Position numbers and translations under genes: made by a program. A stretch of DNA of 64,000 bases, from assembly GCA_028686425.1 (NCBI GenBank), contig JAQUBZ010000004.1, forward strand, positions 1-64,000, read 5' to 3'. This DNA comes from Bacteroidales bacterium (GTDB taxonomy: Bacteria > Bacteroidota > Bacteroidia > Bacteroidales > UBA932). Below the pieces are notes generated by a model. It did no database searches, was not told the origin of the DNA, and saw only the letters and a list, made by a program, of their open reading frames with translations. Shown here piece after piece: positions 54,332 through 63,555 of the stretch (positions are counted from its first letter, which is position 1; each line of letters begins with the position of its first letter).

Positions 54332-54766
54332 TTATTTGCAGGCTATTTTATCAACACGCCTTTGGTGTCTTCCTCCCTCAAATGAGGCGGCAAAGAAAGA
54401 TTTTACTATCTCTTGTGCCATTTCAAAAGAGATGAATCTTGCAGGTAGGGAGAGAACATTTGCATCGTTATGTTGTCTTGCCAATGCTCCCAATTCCGGG
54501 TTCCAACATAAAGCAGCGCGTACTCCCTGATGTTTGTTGAGGGTCATGGAGATTCCGTTGCCGGATCCGCAAATGGCGATTCCGCAGCAGACTTCGCCAT
54601 TCTCTATAGCATAACCCAGAGGGTGAGCCGTGTCGGGATAGTCCATGCTCTCTGTAGAGTGTGTTCCAAAATCCTTTATTTCGTAGCCTAACGACTTAAC
54701 AAGCGGTTTGAGCGCTTCTTTGAGTTCATATCCGGCGTGATCGGATGCCATTCCTATAACTTTCAT
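54332..54766 (-). CDS. rpiB: Ribose-5-phosphate isomerase B
   Basis: 144 residues. The features are GMASDHAGYELKE, DYPD, the CGSGNGISMTLNK loop and RHQRRVDKI. It interconverts ribose-5-P and ribulose-5-P in the pentose phosphate pathway. It sits tightly between gltX and truB. Confidence 0.95.
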   Translation of the reverse strand: MKVIGMASDHAGYELKEALKPLVKSLGYEIKDFGTHSTESMDYPDTAHPLGYAIENGEVCCGIAICGSGNGISMTLNKHQGVRAALCWNPELGALARQHNDANVLSLPARFISFEMAQEIVKSFFAASFEGGRHQRRVDKIACK

Positions 54767-54770
54767 AATT

Positions 54771-56321
54771 TTATGCTAAATGGTTTAATGCTCTTTTTAT
54801 TCTATTGTCAACCTCTTCTTTGCCCAATAATGCCATTATATCGGCTACTGAAGGTCCTTTTGATTCACCTACCAGAAATAATCTCAGGAGATTCATCACT
54901 TTGCCCATGGGCCATTGATTGTCGGTAATAAGGGTGTGAAGTTGTTCTTCTATATGTTCTTTTGTGAACGGTTCGAGATTACAAATGAAAATGTGGACTT
55001 GAGGAATTATCGGTTTGACATCATCTTTCCAATATTTGGATATTGAAGAGGGGTCATAAGTGCTTGGTGCTCTAAAAAAATAGCTGCTCAATCCCCAAAA
55101 TTCGTTTGAGAAGTGAGCTCTCTCTTTGATAATTTCGCATACGCTTCCGATATAGCTGTCACTGAATCCTACAAGCCTTCCACCTTCGAGGGCTTTGAAT
55201 TCGGCTGTCAGTTCTTCAGTGGTCTGCATTCTCAAATATTGTTCATTGAACCATTTGGCCTTGTCCGGATTGAATTTGGCTCCCGATTTGATGACTCTTT
55301 CGAGAGAGAATGCCTGTACAAGCTCTTCGAGTGAAAAAATTTCCTGTTCCGTACCCGGATTCCATCCCAAAAGTGCAAGCAGATTGACAAATGCCTGAGG
55401 ATAATATCCATCTTCACGATAGCCGCGTGATACTTCTCCTTCGGCATTTATCCATTTTAGCGGAAATACGGGGAATCCGAGACGGTCTCCGTCACGTTTG
55501 CTCAGTTTGCCTTTTCCGTCCGGTTTAAGTAAAAGGGAGAGATGTGCAAAGCGCGGCCGGCTTTCCTGCCATCCGAATGCTTCGTATAGCAAATAGTGCA
55601 GCGGAAGCGATGGAAGCCATTCTTCGCCTCTGACTACTTCGGTGATTTCCATAAGGTGGTCATCTACGATATTTGCAAGGTGGTATGTCGGCAGCTCATC
55701 GATTCTCTTCCATAATACCTTGTCATCGAGCGTGTTACTGTTGACTTCAATTTCTCCCCGGATAAGGTCGTTCATCCTTATCGTTCTGTTCTCCGGTATT
55801 TTGAAACGGATAGTCCAATGAGTTTCATTTTCTATTAGTTGTGATACTTCGGATGCCGGAAGTGTGAGAGAGTTTCTGAGAGAACCACGGGTTGCGTAGT
55901 TGTAAGTGAATGTACTTTTTTGAGCCTCTGCATTTTTGCGAAGCGTATCCAACTCTTCAGCTGTGTCAAATGCGTAATAGGCATACCCTTTTTCTACAAG
56001 CTCTTCTGCATATTTGCGATAGATGCCCCGGCGCTGAGATTGTCTGTAAGGTGCGTGAGGATGTCTTTCAGATGGGGTCTCCACAACTTTTCCGTTTTCG
56101 TCAACTCCTTCGTCCGGAGTAATCCCGCACCAGCGCAGAGCATCAATGATGTACTCTTCGGCTCCGGGCACAAATCTCTGAGAGTCGGTATCTTCTATTC
56201 TTAAAATAAAATCTCCTCCTGCCTGTTTCGCGTACAAATAGTTATACAATGCTGTTCTGACTCCGCCAATATGAAGCGGACCTGTAGGACTTGGTGCAAA
56301 ACGTACTCTTCTCTTTTTCAT
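54771..56321 (-). CDS. gltX: Glutamyl-tRNA synthetase
   Basis: 516 residues. Class I signatures are RFAPSPTGPLHIGGVRTALYN (HIGH-type) and GKLSKRDGDRLGFP (KMSKS-type). It charges tRNA-Glu. It follows ftsZ by five bases. Confidence 0.95.
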   Translation of the reverse strand: MKKRRVRFAPSPTGPLHIGGVRTALYNYLYAKQAGGDFILRIEDTDSQRFVPGAEEYIIDALRWCGITPDEGVDENGKVVETPSERHPHAPYRQSQRRGIYRKYAEELVEKGYAYYAFDTAEELDTLRKNAEAQKSTFTYNYATRGSLRNSLTLPASEVSQLIENETHWTIRFKIPENRTIRMNDLIRGEIEVNSNTLDDKVLWKRIDELPTYHLANIVDDHLMEITEVVRGEEWLPSLPLHYLLYEAFGWQESRPRFAHLSLLLKPDGKGKLSKRDGDRLGFPVFPLKWINAEGEVSRGYREDGYYPQAFVNLLALLGWNPGTEQEIFSLEELVQAFSLERVIKSGAKFNPDKAKWFNEQYLRMQTTEELTAEFKALEGGRLVGFSDSYIGSVCEIIKERAHFSNEFWGLSSYFFRAPSTYDPSSISKYWKDDVKPIIPQVHIFICNLEPFTKEHIEEQLHTLITDNQWPMGKVMNLLRLFLVGESKGPSVADIMALLGKEEVDNRIKRALNHLA

Positions 56322-56326
56322 AAATA

Positions 56327-57580
56327 TTATTCTTCCTTTTCTTGTTGTTGCTCTTTAAACATTCTCTCTCTTCGTGTGATGGCAGGTTCCGATTTCAACT
56401 CTTTAATTGTCCTCGGATTGTCTGTTATCAGTGCAGGCTTGCCTGTAATTATGCTCTTTGCCACTATTTGAGATTGTCTTTCGGGGCACAAAGGTAAGCC
56501 TCTCTTTTTACTTTCCGAATATTTCTTATCATATTTTACCTCAATTTTGTTGTGATGATGTATCATGTCTTCGCTGATTACCGGCAGTTGTGCCATTTCA
56601 AAACCCGTAGCGACGATTGTAACACTGATGTTTTCTCCAAGTGCATCATTTTTAACCACACCGCGTTTGAAATTACCGGTAGGGCCGGTATATTCTTTGA
56701 TATAATCCATAATCTGGGAGAGTTCAAACGTCTTGATGGTCTTGCCTGATTCGCTGCTCGATGTGATGTTGACAAGTACACTTTTGGCAGTATGCAGGTC
56801 ACATTCATTCAGCAGGGGAGACGAAAATGCTTTTTCCACTGCCTGAATTGCTCTGTCGGGACCGGATGCGACACCTGTTCCCATTATTGACATCCCACTA
56901 TTTTTCATTACCATTCTGACATCTGCAAAATCGACATTGATATATCCGCGACATGTGATTATTTCAGCAATACTCTTGACTGCCGTTGCCAGAACTTCAT
57001 CGGCCTTGGGAAAAGCTTCAAAAAGATCAAGATCTCCGAATATTTCGTATAGTTTCTGGTTGTCGATGATAAGGAGGCTGTCCACAAACTTGTCGAATTC
57101 TTTGATACCTTCCACAGCGCGATATAGTGCTTCGGGACCTTCATCTCTGAATGGAATTGTGACTACACCCACTGTCAGCATTTCTCTCTTTTTGGCAGCT
57201 TCCGCTATTACAGGTGCTGCTCCCGTGCCTGTACCGCCACCCATTCCGCAGGTAATAAATACCATCTCCGTATTGTCCCCCAGCATCTTGTTAATGCTGT
57301 CAATAGATTCTTTGGCAGCCTTTTTACCCTTGACAGGGTCCGTTCCCGCACCGAGCCCTTTGGTGATTATCTCGCCAAGTTGCAGTTTGGTGGGTACGGG
57401 GCTCATTTCAAGAGCCTGCATATCTGTATTGCATATTGCAAAATCCACATTCTTGATCTCCTGAGAATACATGTAGGAAACGGCATTACTACCTCCGCCT
57501 CCTACTCCGATCACCTTTATTATATTGGATTTACGATCCCAAGGCAATCCGAATTGTTCAACTTCTTTAACTGCTTCCAT
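56327..57580 (-). CDS. ftsZ: Cell division protein FtsZ
   Basis: 417 residues. The tubulin signature is GMGGGTGTGAAPVIAE, with VIGVGGGGSNAV at the nucleotide site and NVDFADV in the T7 loop region. A linker follows, and the protein ends with a Glu-rich tail after EPAITRRERMFKEQ. It polymerises to form the division ring. It is the last classical division gene in the cluster. Confidence 0.98.
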   Translation of the reverse strand: MEAVKEVEQFGLPWDRKSNIIKVIGVGGGGSNAVSYMYSQEIKNVDFAICNTDMQALEMSPVPTKLQLGEIITKGLGAGTDPVKGKKAAKESIDSINKMLGDNTEMVFITCGMGGGTGTGAAPVIAEAAKKREMLTVGVVTIPFRDEGPEALYRAVEGIKEFDKFVDSLLIIDNQKLYEIFGDLDLFEAFPKADEVLATAVKSIAEIITCRGYINVDFADVRMVMKNSGMSIMGTGVASGPDRAIQAVEKAFSSPLLNECDLHTAKSVLVNITSSSESGKTIKTFELSQIMDYIKEYTGPTGNFKRGVVKNDALGENISVTIVATGFEMAQLPVISEDMIHHHNKIEVKYDKKYSESKKRGLPLCPERQSQIVAKSIITGKPALITDNPRTIKELKSEPAITRRERMFKEQQQEKEE

Positions 57581-57583
57581 GAT

Positions 57584-58969
57584 TTATGCTTTATCGTTAT
57601 CTTCACTAAAAATATTACCGAATATACCTGTAAAAGTTCTTTTCTCCTTTACAGCAGGCTCTTTTCTGACTTTTGTCCTGCCTGCATCTTTGGTTTTGGC
57701 GTACTCTTTTTCTTTAATATCTTCCTCTTCACCGAATAAGTTGTTGTTAAATTGACGTGTTGATTCTGCTTTGGCGGGAGCAGTTTCATACATTTCACTA
57801 TATTCGATGTGTGAAAGTTTTCTGTCAAATCCCTCAAGTATAAGTCCGACGGCTGTCGAAGAATACGCGTCAAAACTATTGTCATCGGAATCACTTGTAA
57901 TGGAGGCCCTTGGAGCGGCAAGTCTTACCTTGCACTGCAATATTACCTTTGCAAGGTCGATAATGCTTTCCATGTAACATCCACCACCTGTCAATACCAC
58001 TCCGGAAGGTATTTTGTTAGAATATCCCGATTGCTGTATGACATAGCGGACTGCCTCAAATATTTCGCTCATTCGTGCTTCTATAATCTGAGATAAAGTT
58101 CGGACTTCCACTTCTCCCTCAACATCGCCGATATCCGATTTAAGGATGAGTTTTTTATTTTCGGGGGTATCTTCTTCAACACAGAATCCGTGTCTGATTT
58201 TTACGAGTTCCGCCCAATTGTATGTGATGGCGGCAACCTGCTTTATGTCGGTCGTAATGGATTCACCTCCGAAAGGGATAATGGCAACTTCACGAACAGT
58301 ATTTTCCCGTATAATTGCTATGTCTGTCGAACCGCCTCCTATATCGACAAGCGCAACGCCATTTTCCATTTCAAGGTCATTCAGAGTGGCTCTTGCCGAG
58401 GCAATAGGGGATAGAACGGCTCCCTTTATTTTGATTCCGAAATTGTTCAGAACGGCCTCTCTCGTCGTTATTAATGATTTTTTCCCTTTGAATAATTTGA
58501 ACAACGTCTCGACAGATGTCCCTTTCATTCCCACAATCTGTAAAAAACCTATATGATCATCAACATTGTATTCCTGAGGAATAATGTCATATACCATGTT
58601 GTCTGCATCGTTTTCTGCTGACAGCACTTTGTTTGAAATGATTTTGAGGTCCTCTTCGGAAATATGTTCCTGAGGATTGGCTCTGCAAAATGTATTTGTT
58701 ATGCTTTTACTCTCTATGAGCTTGCCGGAAATGCTGACGATTGCCTCATCTATATCCTCGCCAATTTCTCTTTCAGCTGCTTCAATAGTCGGACGCAAAG
58801 TCTCAATGACTGTCATATCATTGATGATTTCCCCATTTTCAATACTGATTCCGGCTGGAAGAGGAGCATCCCTGTAAAATACTATTCTGACTCCCGAATC
58901 GGTCTTTTCTCCAACGATGGTGACAATTTTGGTGCTGCCGAAGTCTATGGCTGCTAAATAGTTATTCAT
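57584..58969 (-). CDS. ftsA: Cell division protein FtsA
   Basis: 461 residues. Actin-fold motifs are AAIDFGSTKIVTIVGE, VALVDIGGGSTDIAI and VLTGGGCYMESI. A Lys/Glu-rich linker of about 60 residues precedes the C-terminal tip FTGIFGNIFSEDND, likely the membrane-binding helix. It anchors FtsZ to the membrane. Its ATG overlaps the ftsQ stop by one base. Confidence 0.95.
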   Translation of the reverse strand: MNNYLAAIDFGSTKIVTIVGEKTDSGVRIVFYRDAPLPAGISIENGEIINDMTVIETLRPTIEAAEREIGEDIDEAIVSISGKLIESKSITNTFCRANPQEHISEEDLKIISNKVLSAENDADNMVYDIIPQEYNVDDHIGFLQIVGMKGTSVETLFKLFKGKKSLITTREAVLNNFGIKIKGAVLSPIASARATLNDLEMENGVALVDIGGGSTDIAIIRENTVREVAIIPFGGESITTDIKQVAAITYNWAELVKIRHGFCVEEDTPENKKLILKSDIGDVEGEVEVRTLSQIIEARMSEIFEAVRYVIQQSGYSNKIPSGVVLTGGGCYMESIIDLAKVILQCKVRLAAPRASITSDSDDNSFDAYSSTAVGLILEGFDRKLSHIEYSEMYETAPAKAESTRQFNNNLFGEEEDIKEKEYAKTKDAGRTKVRKEPAVKEKRTFTGIFGNIFSEDNDKA

Positions 58970-59739
58970 TATCTACAAATTATCTGGTTGTTATACTTCA
59001 AATTTACTGTTTTATATTTGTTAATACCCTCTTCCGGAATAATGGTCCGGTAAAAGGCGTTTAGTTTTTTAAATTTCAAATCTATGTCGGAACTCTCTCC
59101 AAAGATGATTTTTCTGCATCCAAGTCGCGGCAGCAGAGCAATATCCCCATTCTGTTCAATATAAATTTCTCCTATCAGTTTTTTGTAATACTCCTGATGT
59201 TCGATATAATTGCTTAATTCGATAATAGACATAATCCAATCTTTTTCTTTGTCGGGCGGATAACCCTTGTACTCTTTTCCGAAAGAGGTAGGTATATATC
59301 CAGATACAATAGGGACGGGGATAGCATTTATGGTTGGAAATATATATCCCGTATAATCCGCATAATAGCTTTCTTTATCGTTTTCAAATCTGATAACAGG
59401 CTTTCTCTGGGTAATTTCAACGTTCAGAACCCCTGGTTGCATAACATATACTTCGGATTTGAAAATTTCTCCCTGTGCATTCAAAACACTCTCAATGTGG
59501 TTAATGTCAATCTTATCTGTTCTTTTTCCAAGCACACTGTCATTAAGGTTTATGATATTTCTTATCTGCTGCTCGTCAATAAGTCTTATTTTAAGTGAAT
59601 CAATATATCTAACGTCAATAGTATTGCATACCAGAGCGTTTCTGCCGAGGTCTGCAAGTGCCTCTGCGTAATAGAAATAAACTCCGGCGGCAGCAATAAT
59701 TGCCGTAATTCCCAATATTATCGCTATTTTTTTAAACAT
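58969..59739 (-). CDS. ftsQ: Cell division protein FtsQ
   Basis: 256 residues. One N-terminal membrane helix (about 3-25) is followed by a POTRA-like region (about 50-120) and the FtsQ beta domain. Sequence identity in this family is low; the call leans on its place between murC and ftsA and the domain layout. It overlaps murC by 16 bases. Confidence 0.85.
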   Translation of the reverse strand: MFKKIAIILGITAIIAAAGVYFYYAEALADLGRNALVCNTIDVRYIDSLKIRLIDEQQIRNIINLNDSVLGKRTDKIDINHIESVLNAQGEIFKSEVYVMQPGVLNVEITQRKPVIRFENDKESYYADYTGYIFPTINAIPVPIVSGYIPTSFGKEYKGYPPDKEKDWIMSIIELSNYIEHQEYYKKLIGEIYIEQNGDIALLPRLGCRKIIFGESSDIDLKFKKLNAFYRTIIPEEGINKYKTVNLKYNNQIICR

Positions 59740-61091
59740 CCTTTTAAATATTGCTCAATAGGTTCTATAAACCGATCTATGTCTCCGGCCCCAAAAGTGA
59801 CAAGGCAGTCAATGTCTCTTGTATGGATGGTATCCATAAGATGTTCTTTATCAATAAGTACCTTATCCGGTATAGTTACTTTATCTAAAATGATTTCGGA
59901 TGTCACCCCCTCAATAGGAAGTTCTCTTGCGGGATATATCGGCAAAAGAATCAATTCATCCAGAGTACTGAGCGCATCGGCAAAATCATCGGCAAAGTCC
60001 CTTGTTCGTGTATATAGGTGCGGTTGAAATATACCGCATATTCTTCTTCCCCTGAAAATATCTCTCATTGAACTGACAGCTGCACGTATTTCGTTAGGGT
60101 GGTGAGCATAGTCGTCTATATATGCACATTCGGGAGTGTTAATATGAATGTCAAATCTTCTTTTTACTCCTGAAAATGTGGCTAATGCCTTTTTGACGGC
60201 CTCTTTATCCAATCCGTCAAGAATGGCGACAGCTGCTGCGGCGATGGCGTTTTCGACATTTACCCATCCTGGGACCCCCACTGTACAATGTTCTATTTTT
60301 CCATGAGGATAATTGATGGTAAAATCGAAGTATCCTCCTTCAAGAGCAACTATATCCGATCCGTAAAAATCACATAGAGTGTTGAATGAATATCGGTAAA
60401 TATTGCAGGAAACATGTTCCGTCGGAACTTCAACTCCCTGCTTTACAATCAGAGCTCCATCAGGTTTGATTTGAGAAGCAAACATTCCAAATGCTTCTAT
60501 AACATGGCGGTGGGTAGAATAGATGTCGAGATGATCTGCATCCGTCGCCGTGATTATGGCAATTGACGGGTACAGTTGAAGGAATGATCTGTCAAATTCG
60601 TCTGCTTCAGCCACAAGAACAGGGTTTTTGCTCAACAGCAGGTTTGTGTCGTAATTTTTGGAGATTCCTCCTAAAAATGCATTGCATCCCTCTCCCGAAT
60701 GAGTGTAAATATGTGCAAGCAAGGTACTTGTAGTGGTTTTTCCGTGGGTCCCGGCCACTGCAAGACATTTCTGGTTTTGGGCAATTTCTCCAAGTGCTTT
60801 GGATCTTTTGCATAATGTGTATCCCTGTTCCTGTACATAGGTCAATTCTTCAAAATCGGAAGGTATGGCAGGTGTATAAATTACGAAAGTATGGTCTATG
60901 TCTTTCGGAACAGCTTCAAGCATAGGGGAGTAGTGTATTGTTATCCCCTCTTTCTCAAGCTCTTTTGTCAGAGGTGAAGGTGTACGGTCATAACCGGACA
61001 CATCGTATCCGGCATGTTTGAAATAACGTGCTATGGCACTCATCCCTATGCCTCCGATTCCCAAAAAATAATAATGAGTAAATTTATTCAT
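59724..61091 (-). CDS. murC: UDP-N-acetylmuramate-L-alanine ligase
   Basis: 455 residues. N-terminal FLGIGGIGMSAIARYF, ATP site VAGTHGKTTTSTLLAHI, DDYAHHPNEIRA and FQPHLYTRTRDF. It adds L-Ala to UDP-MurNAc in the cytoplasm. It overlaps murG by eight bases. Confidence 0.98.
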   Translation of the reverse strand: MNKFTHYYFLGIGGIGMSAIARYFKHAGYDVSGYDRTPSPLTKELEKEGITIHYSPMLEAVPKDIDHTFVIYTPAIPSDFEELTYVQEQGYTLCKRSKALGEIAQNQKCLAVAGTHGKTTTSTLLAHIYTHSGEGCNAFLGGISKNYDTNLLLSKNPVLVAEADEFDRSFLQLYPSIAIITATDADHLDIYSTHRHVIEAFGMFASQIKPDGALIVKQGVEVPTEHVSCNIYRYSFNTLCDFYGSDIVALEGGYFDFTINYPHGKIEHCTVGVPGWVNVENAIAAAAVAILDGLDKEAVKKALATFSGVKRRFDIHINTPECAYIDDYAHHPNEIRAAVSSMRDIFRGRRICGIFQPHLYTRTRDFADDFADALSTLDELILLPIYPARELPIEGVTSEIILDKVTIPDKVLIDKEHLMDTIHTRDIDCLVTFGAGDIDRFIEPIEQYLKGCLKK

Positions 61092-62202
61092 ATTCCTTCC
61101 TGATTAGTGACAATACCTCGCGTGCTATAATTTCGCCTGCATTTTTCTTGCCAAGTTTAAGAATGTTGGTTTCCATTTCTTTTATTTTTACCTCATCCGA
61201 AATCAAAAATTCCACCTTGTCCATAAGGGTTTGTTCTGCATCAATGTCTTTGACAATCATTGCAGCGTTCTTTTCCACGAGAGCCATAGCATTGTGAGTC
61301 TGATGATCTTCGGCAACATTCGGAGAAGGGACGAAAATGGTCGCTTTTCCTGTTGCACACAACTCCGATATGGTACCGGCTCCGGCTCTCGAAACGATTA
61401 CATCCGCCACGGCAAATGCAAGGTCCATCCTTTGAATAAAATCGTAATTTCTGAGATTGGGCAGTTCTTTGTCTTTGAGAAAAGACTCCACCTCTTGCCT
61501 ATAATATTTTCCGCTTTGCCAAATCACCTGATATTGAGCGTTTTTACTTTTCTCTTTTACCCACTTGATCATTGTATTGTTGAGGGTTCTGCTTCCAAGG
61601 CTCCCACCCACTATGAATACCGTCTTTTTGCCGGGGTCAAGATTGTAGAATTTGTATCCTTCGACTTTTTGCTCTTGAGTAGGAGGAGCTATCTCCTTTC
61701 TTATTGGATTCCCTGTGAATATGATTTTTTCCTTTGGAAAGAATTTTTCCATTCCATCGTAGGCTACACATATTTTTGATACCCTTTTGCCCAATATTTT
61801 GTTGGTAAGTCCGGCAAAAGAGTTTTGTTCCTGAATAAGGCACGGGATGCTACGATGTGAAGCACTCCACAAAAGAGGTGCGCTTGCATATCCTCCAACT
61901 CCGACAGCCACATCAGGTTTGAAATCTTTGATAATCCGTCCGGCGATAGAGATACTTTTAATTATTTTGAAAGGAAGGGCCAGATTTGAAAGGGATAATT
62001 TGCGTTGAAGTCCTGCCACGGGAAGCCCTTTTATTGGATAACCGGCAGCAGGAACCTTTTCCATTTCCATTTTGCCGATGGCTCCTACAAACAGAATTTC
62101 GGCATCGGGACATATTTCCTTTATTGAATTGGCAATCGAAAGAGCCGGAAATATGTGACCTCCGGTGCCTCCTCCGCTGATGATGATTCTCGGTTTATCC
62201 AT
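61084..62202 (-). CDS. murG: UDP-GlcNAc:lipid I N-acetylglucosamine transferase MurG
   Basis: 372 residues from ATG 62202; the frame extends 54 codons upstream inside ftsW but those have no family match. GGGTGGHIFPALSIA is the N-terminal glycine motif, with GVGGYASAP, QEQNSFAGLTNK, VGGSLGSRTLN and VSRAGAGTISEL. It converts lipid I to lipid II at the inner membrane. It overlaps ftsW by eight bases. Confidence 0.98.
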   Translation of the reverse strand: MDKPRIIISGGGTGGHIFPALSIANSIKEICPDAEILFVGAIGKMEMEKVPAAGYPIKGLPVAGLQRKLSLSNLALPFKIIKSISIAGRIIKDFKPDVAVGVGGYASAPLLWSASHRSIPCLIQEQNSFAGLTNKILGKRVSKICVAYDGMEKFFPKEKIIFTGNPIRKEIAPPTQEQKVEGYKFYNLDPGKKTVFIVGGSLGSRTLNNTMIKWVKEKSKNAQYQVIWQSGKYYRQEVESFLKDKELPNLRNYDFIQRMDLAFAVADVIVSRAGAGTISELCATGKATIFVPSPNVAEDHQTHNAMALVEKNAAMIVKDIDAEQTLMDKVEFLISDEVKIKEMETNILKLGKKNAGEIIAREVLSLIRKEYE

Positions 62203-63505
62203 TATAATTTTCCTCCTTATTAAAATCGTTGTTAATTTGTTCGGTCTGTGTGGCTTCGACTTGAGCCTGAGCAGCTTCAAGCTGTTCCTGCTTGTCAACC
62301 TGCTTGCTGACAGACAGAATAATGCCGAATGCTCCGCACAATACCATATAAGCCGTACCTCCATGACTGATCAGAGGGAGTGTATGACCTGTAATGGGCA
62401 TTAATCTGACATTTACAAATATGTGCATAAATGCCTGCAATACTATCAGAAACGAGAGCCCGAGTACCACAGAACAAGAGTAGAGTGTCTGACATTTGTA
62501 AGAAATCCTGATACTTCTGAACAAAAACATAATGTACAGAAGAATTACTATTGTTCCGCCCGCCAATCCGTATTCTTCCACTATAAATGCATAAATAAAG
62601 TCTGAATATGCCATGGACAGTGAATATCTCTGCGTACTCTTTCCAGGCCCTTTTCCGATTATTCCTCCCTCCGAGATGGCAATTTTTGCATTTTCAGACT
62701 GACGTATTTCGTCAATATATTCTTTTTTCTCGAAGTCGGACATGGAAGCGATTTTTTCCTCTTCAGTCTTGTCATTTATGTCTGAGGCAAATGAAGCCAC
62801 CCTGTTTTGAACTGTTCCGAATCTGTTGAAAAACTTTTCAATAACCCCTTTCTCACTTTCAGGTGTTGTGGAGTTCTTGTAAAATGCATTATATATACCG
62901 AACATGAGCAAGATACACGCAAAAATGCCGCCGAGGGAAATCAGCAAATATCTTAACTTGACTTGCATGAAAAACATTAAGAGAAAGCCTATTGTTCCAA
63001 TAAGAATGGCTGATGAAAAACTGTTTACCACAATTATACCGCACACAGCCAATATCGGCAGCAACAGTTTCACGGCAAAATCCCTGAAAGTATTGAGGCT
63101 ATCCTGCCAATACTCGATTGCTTTGGCAAGATAGAGAATAATGCCGATTTTGGCAAACTCAAATACCTGAATGGTCCTTCCGTAAAGTTTGATACCGCGT
63201 ACAGCTCCGTTTTTAACATCTTTTATGCCCGGAACAAAGAGCAAAAGAAGAAGTACTACAGATGCTCCAAACAAGAAGAATGACAAAAATCTGTACCACC
63301 TCATCGGAATCATGTAGCAGATAAACAACGCAAAGAAGCCTATAAGTACCGATTTGATCTGGGCAACGAAGATGACAAGCTTACTTGATCCCGCTGTATT
63401 GGCAAGATAAGTGCTTGAAGAAAACACCGATACGATAGATATTAATGCGAGTAGCATGACCACCAGCCATATCCCTTTGTCTCCCTTAAGTGTTATTTTG
63501 CTCAT
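62195..63505 (-). CDS. ftsW: FtsW-type peptidoglycan glycosyltransferase (SEDS)
   Basis: 436 residues with about nine or ten hydrophobic segments. SEDS landmarks are VFEFAKIGIILYLAK, a long extracytoplasmic loop (about 215-280), GPGKSTQRYSLSMAYSDFIYAFIVEEYG and MPITGHTLPLISHGGTAYMV. It polymerises lipid II in the septum with a partner PBP. The C-terminal tail is Gln/Glu-rich. Confidence 0.95.
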   Translation of the reverse strand: MSKITLKGDKGIWLVVMLLALISIVSVFSSSTYLANTAGSSKLVIFVAQIKSVLIGFFALFICYMIPMRWYRFLSFFLFGASVVLLLLLFVPGIKDVKNGAVRGIKLYGRTIQVFEFAKIGIILYLAKAIEYWQDSLNTFRDFAVKLLLPILAVCGIIVVNSFSSAILIGTIGFLLMFFMQVKLRYLLISLGGIFACILLMFGIYNAFYKNSTTPESEKGVIEKFFNRFGTVQNRVASFASDINDKTEEEKIASMSDFEKKEYIDEIRQSENAKIAISEGGIIGKGPGKSTQRYSLSMAYSDFIYAFIVEEYGLAGGTIVILLYIMFLFRSIRISYKCQTLYSCSVVLGLSFLIVLQAFMHIFVNVRLMPITGHTLPLISHGGTAYMVLCGAFGIILSVSKQVDKQEQLEAAQAQVEATQTEQINNDFNKEENYNG

Positions 63506-63555
63506 ACTCTTTCGTTTTCGGTTACATAAGTTAATAAATCACACCTTTTGTGCTT

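Noticed and set aside
56937-57464. 175-residue Ser/Pro-rich frame opposite ftsZ
   Set aside because: Mirror of the FtsZ glycine motifs; no start site context.
61231-61779. 182-residue frame opposite murG
   Set aside because: It is antisense to conserved MurG motifs; low-complexity Phe/Tyr-rich translation.
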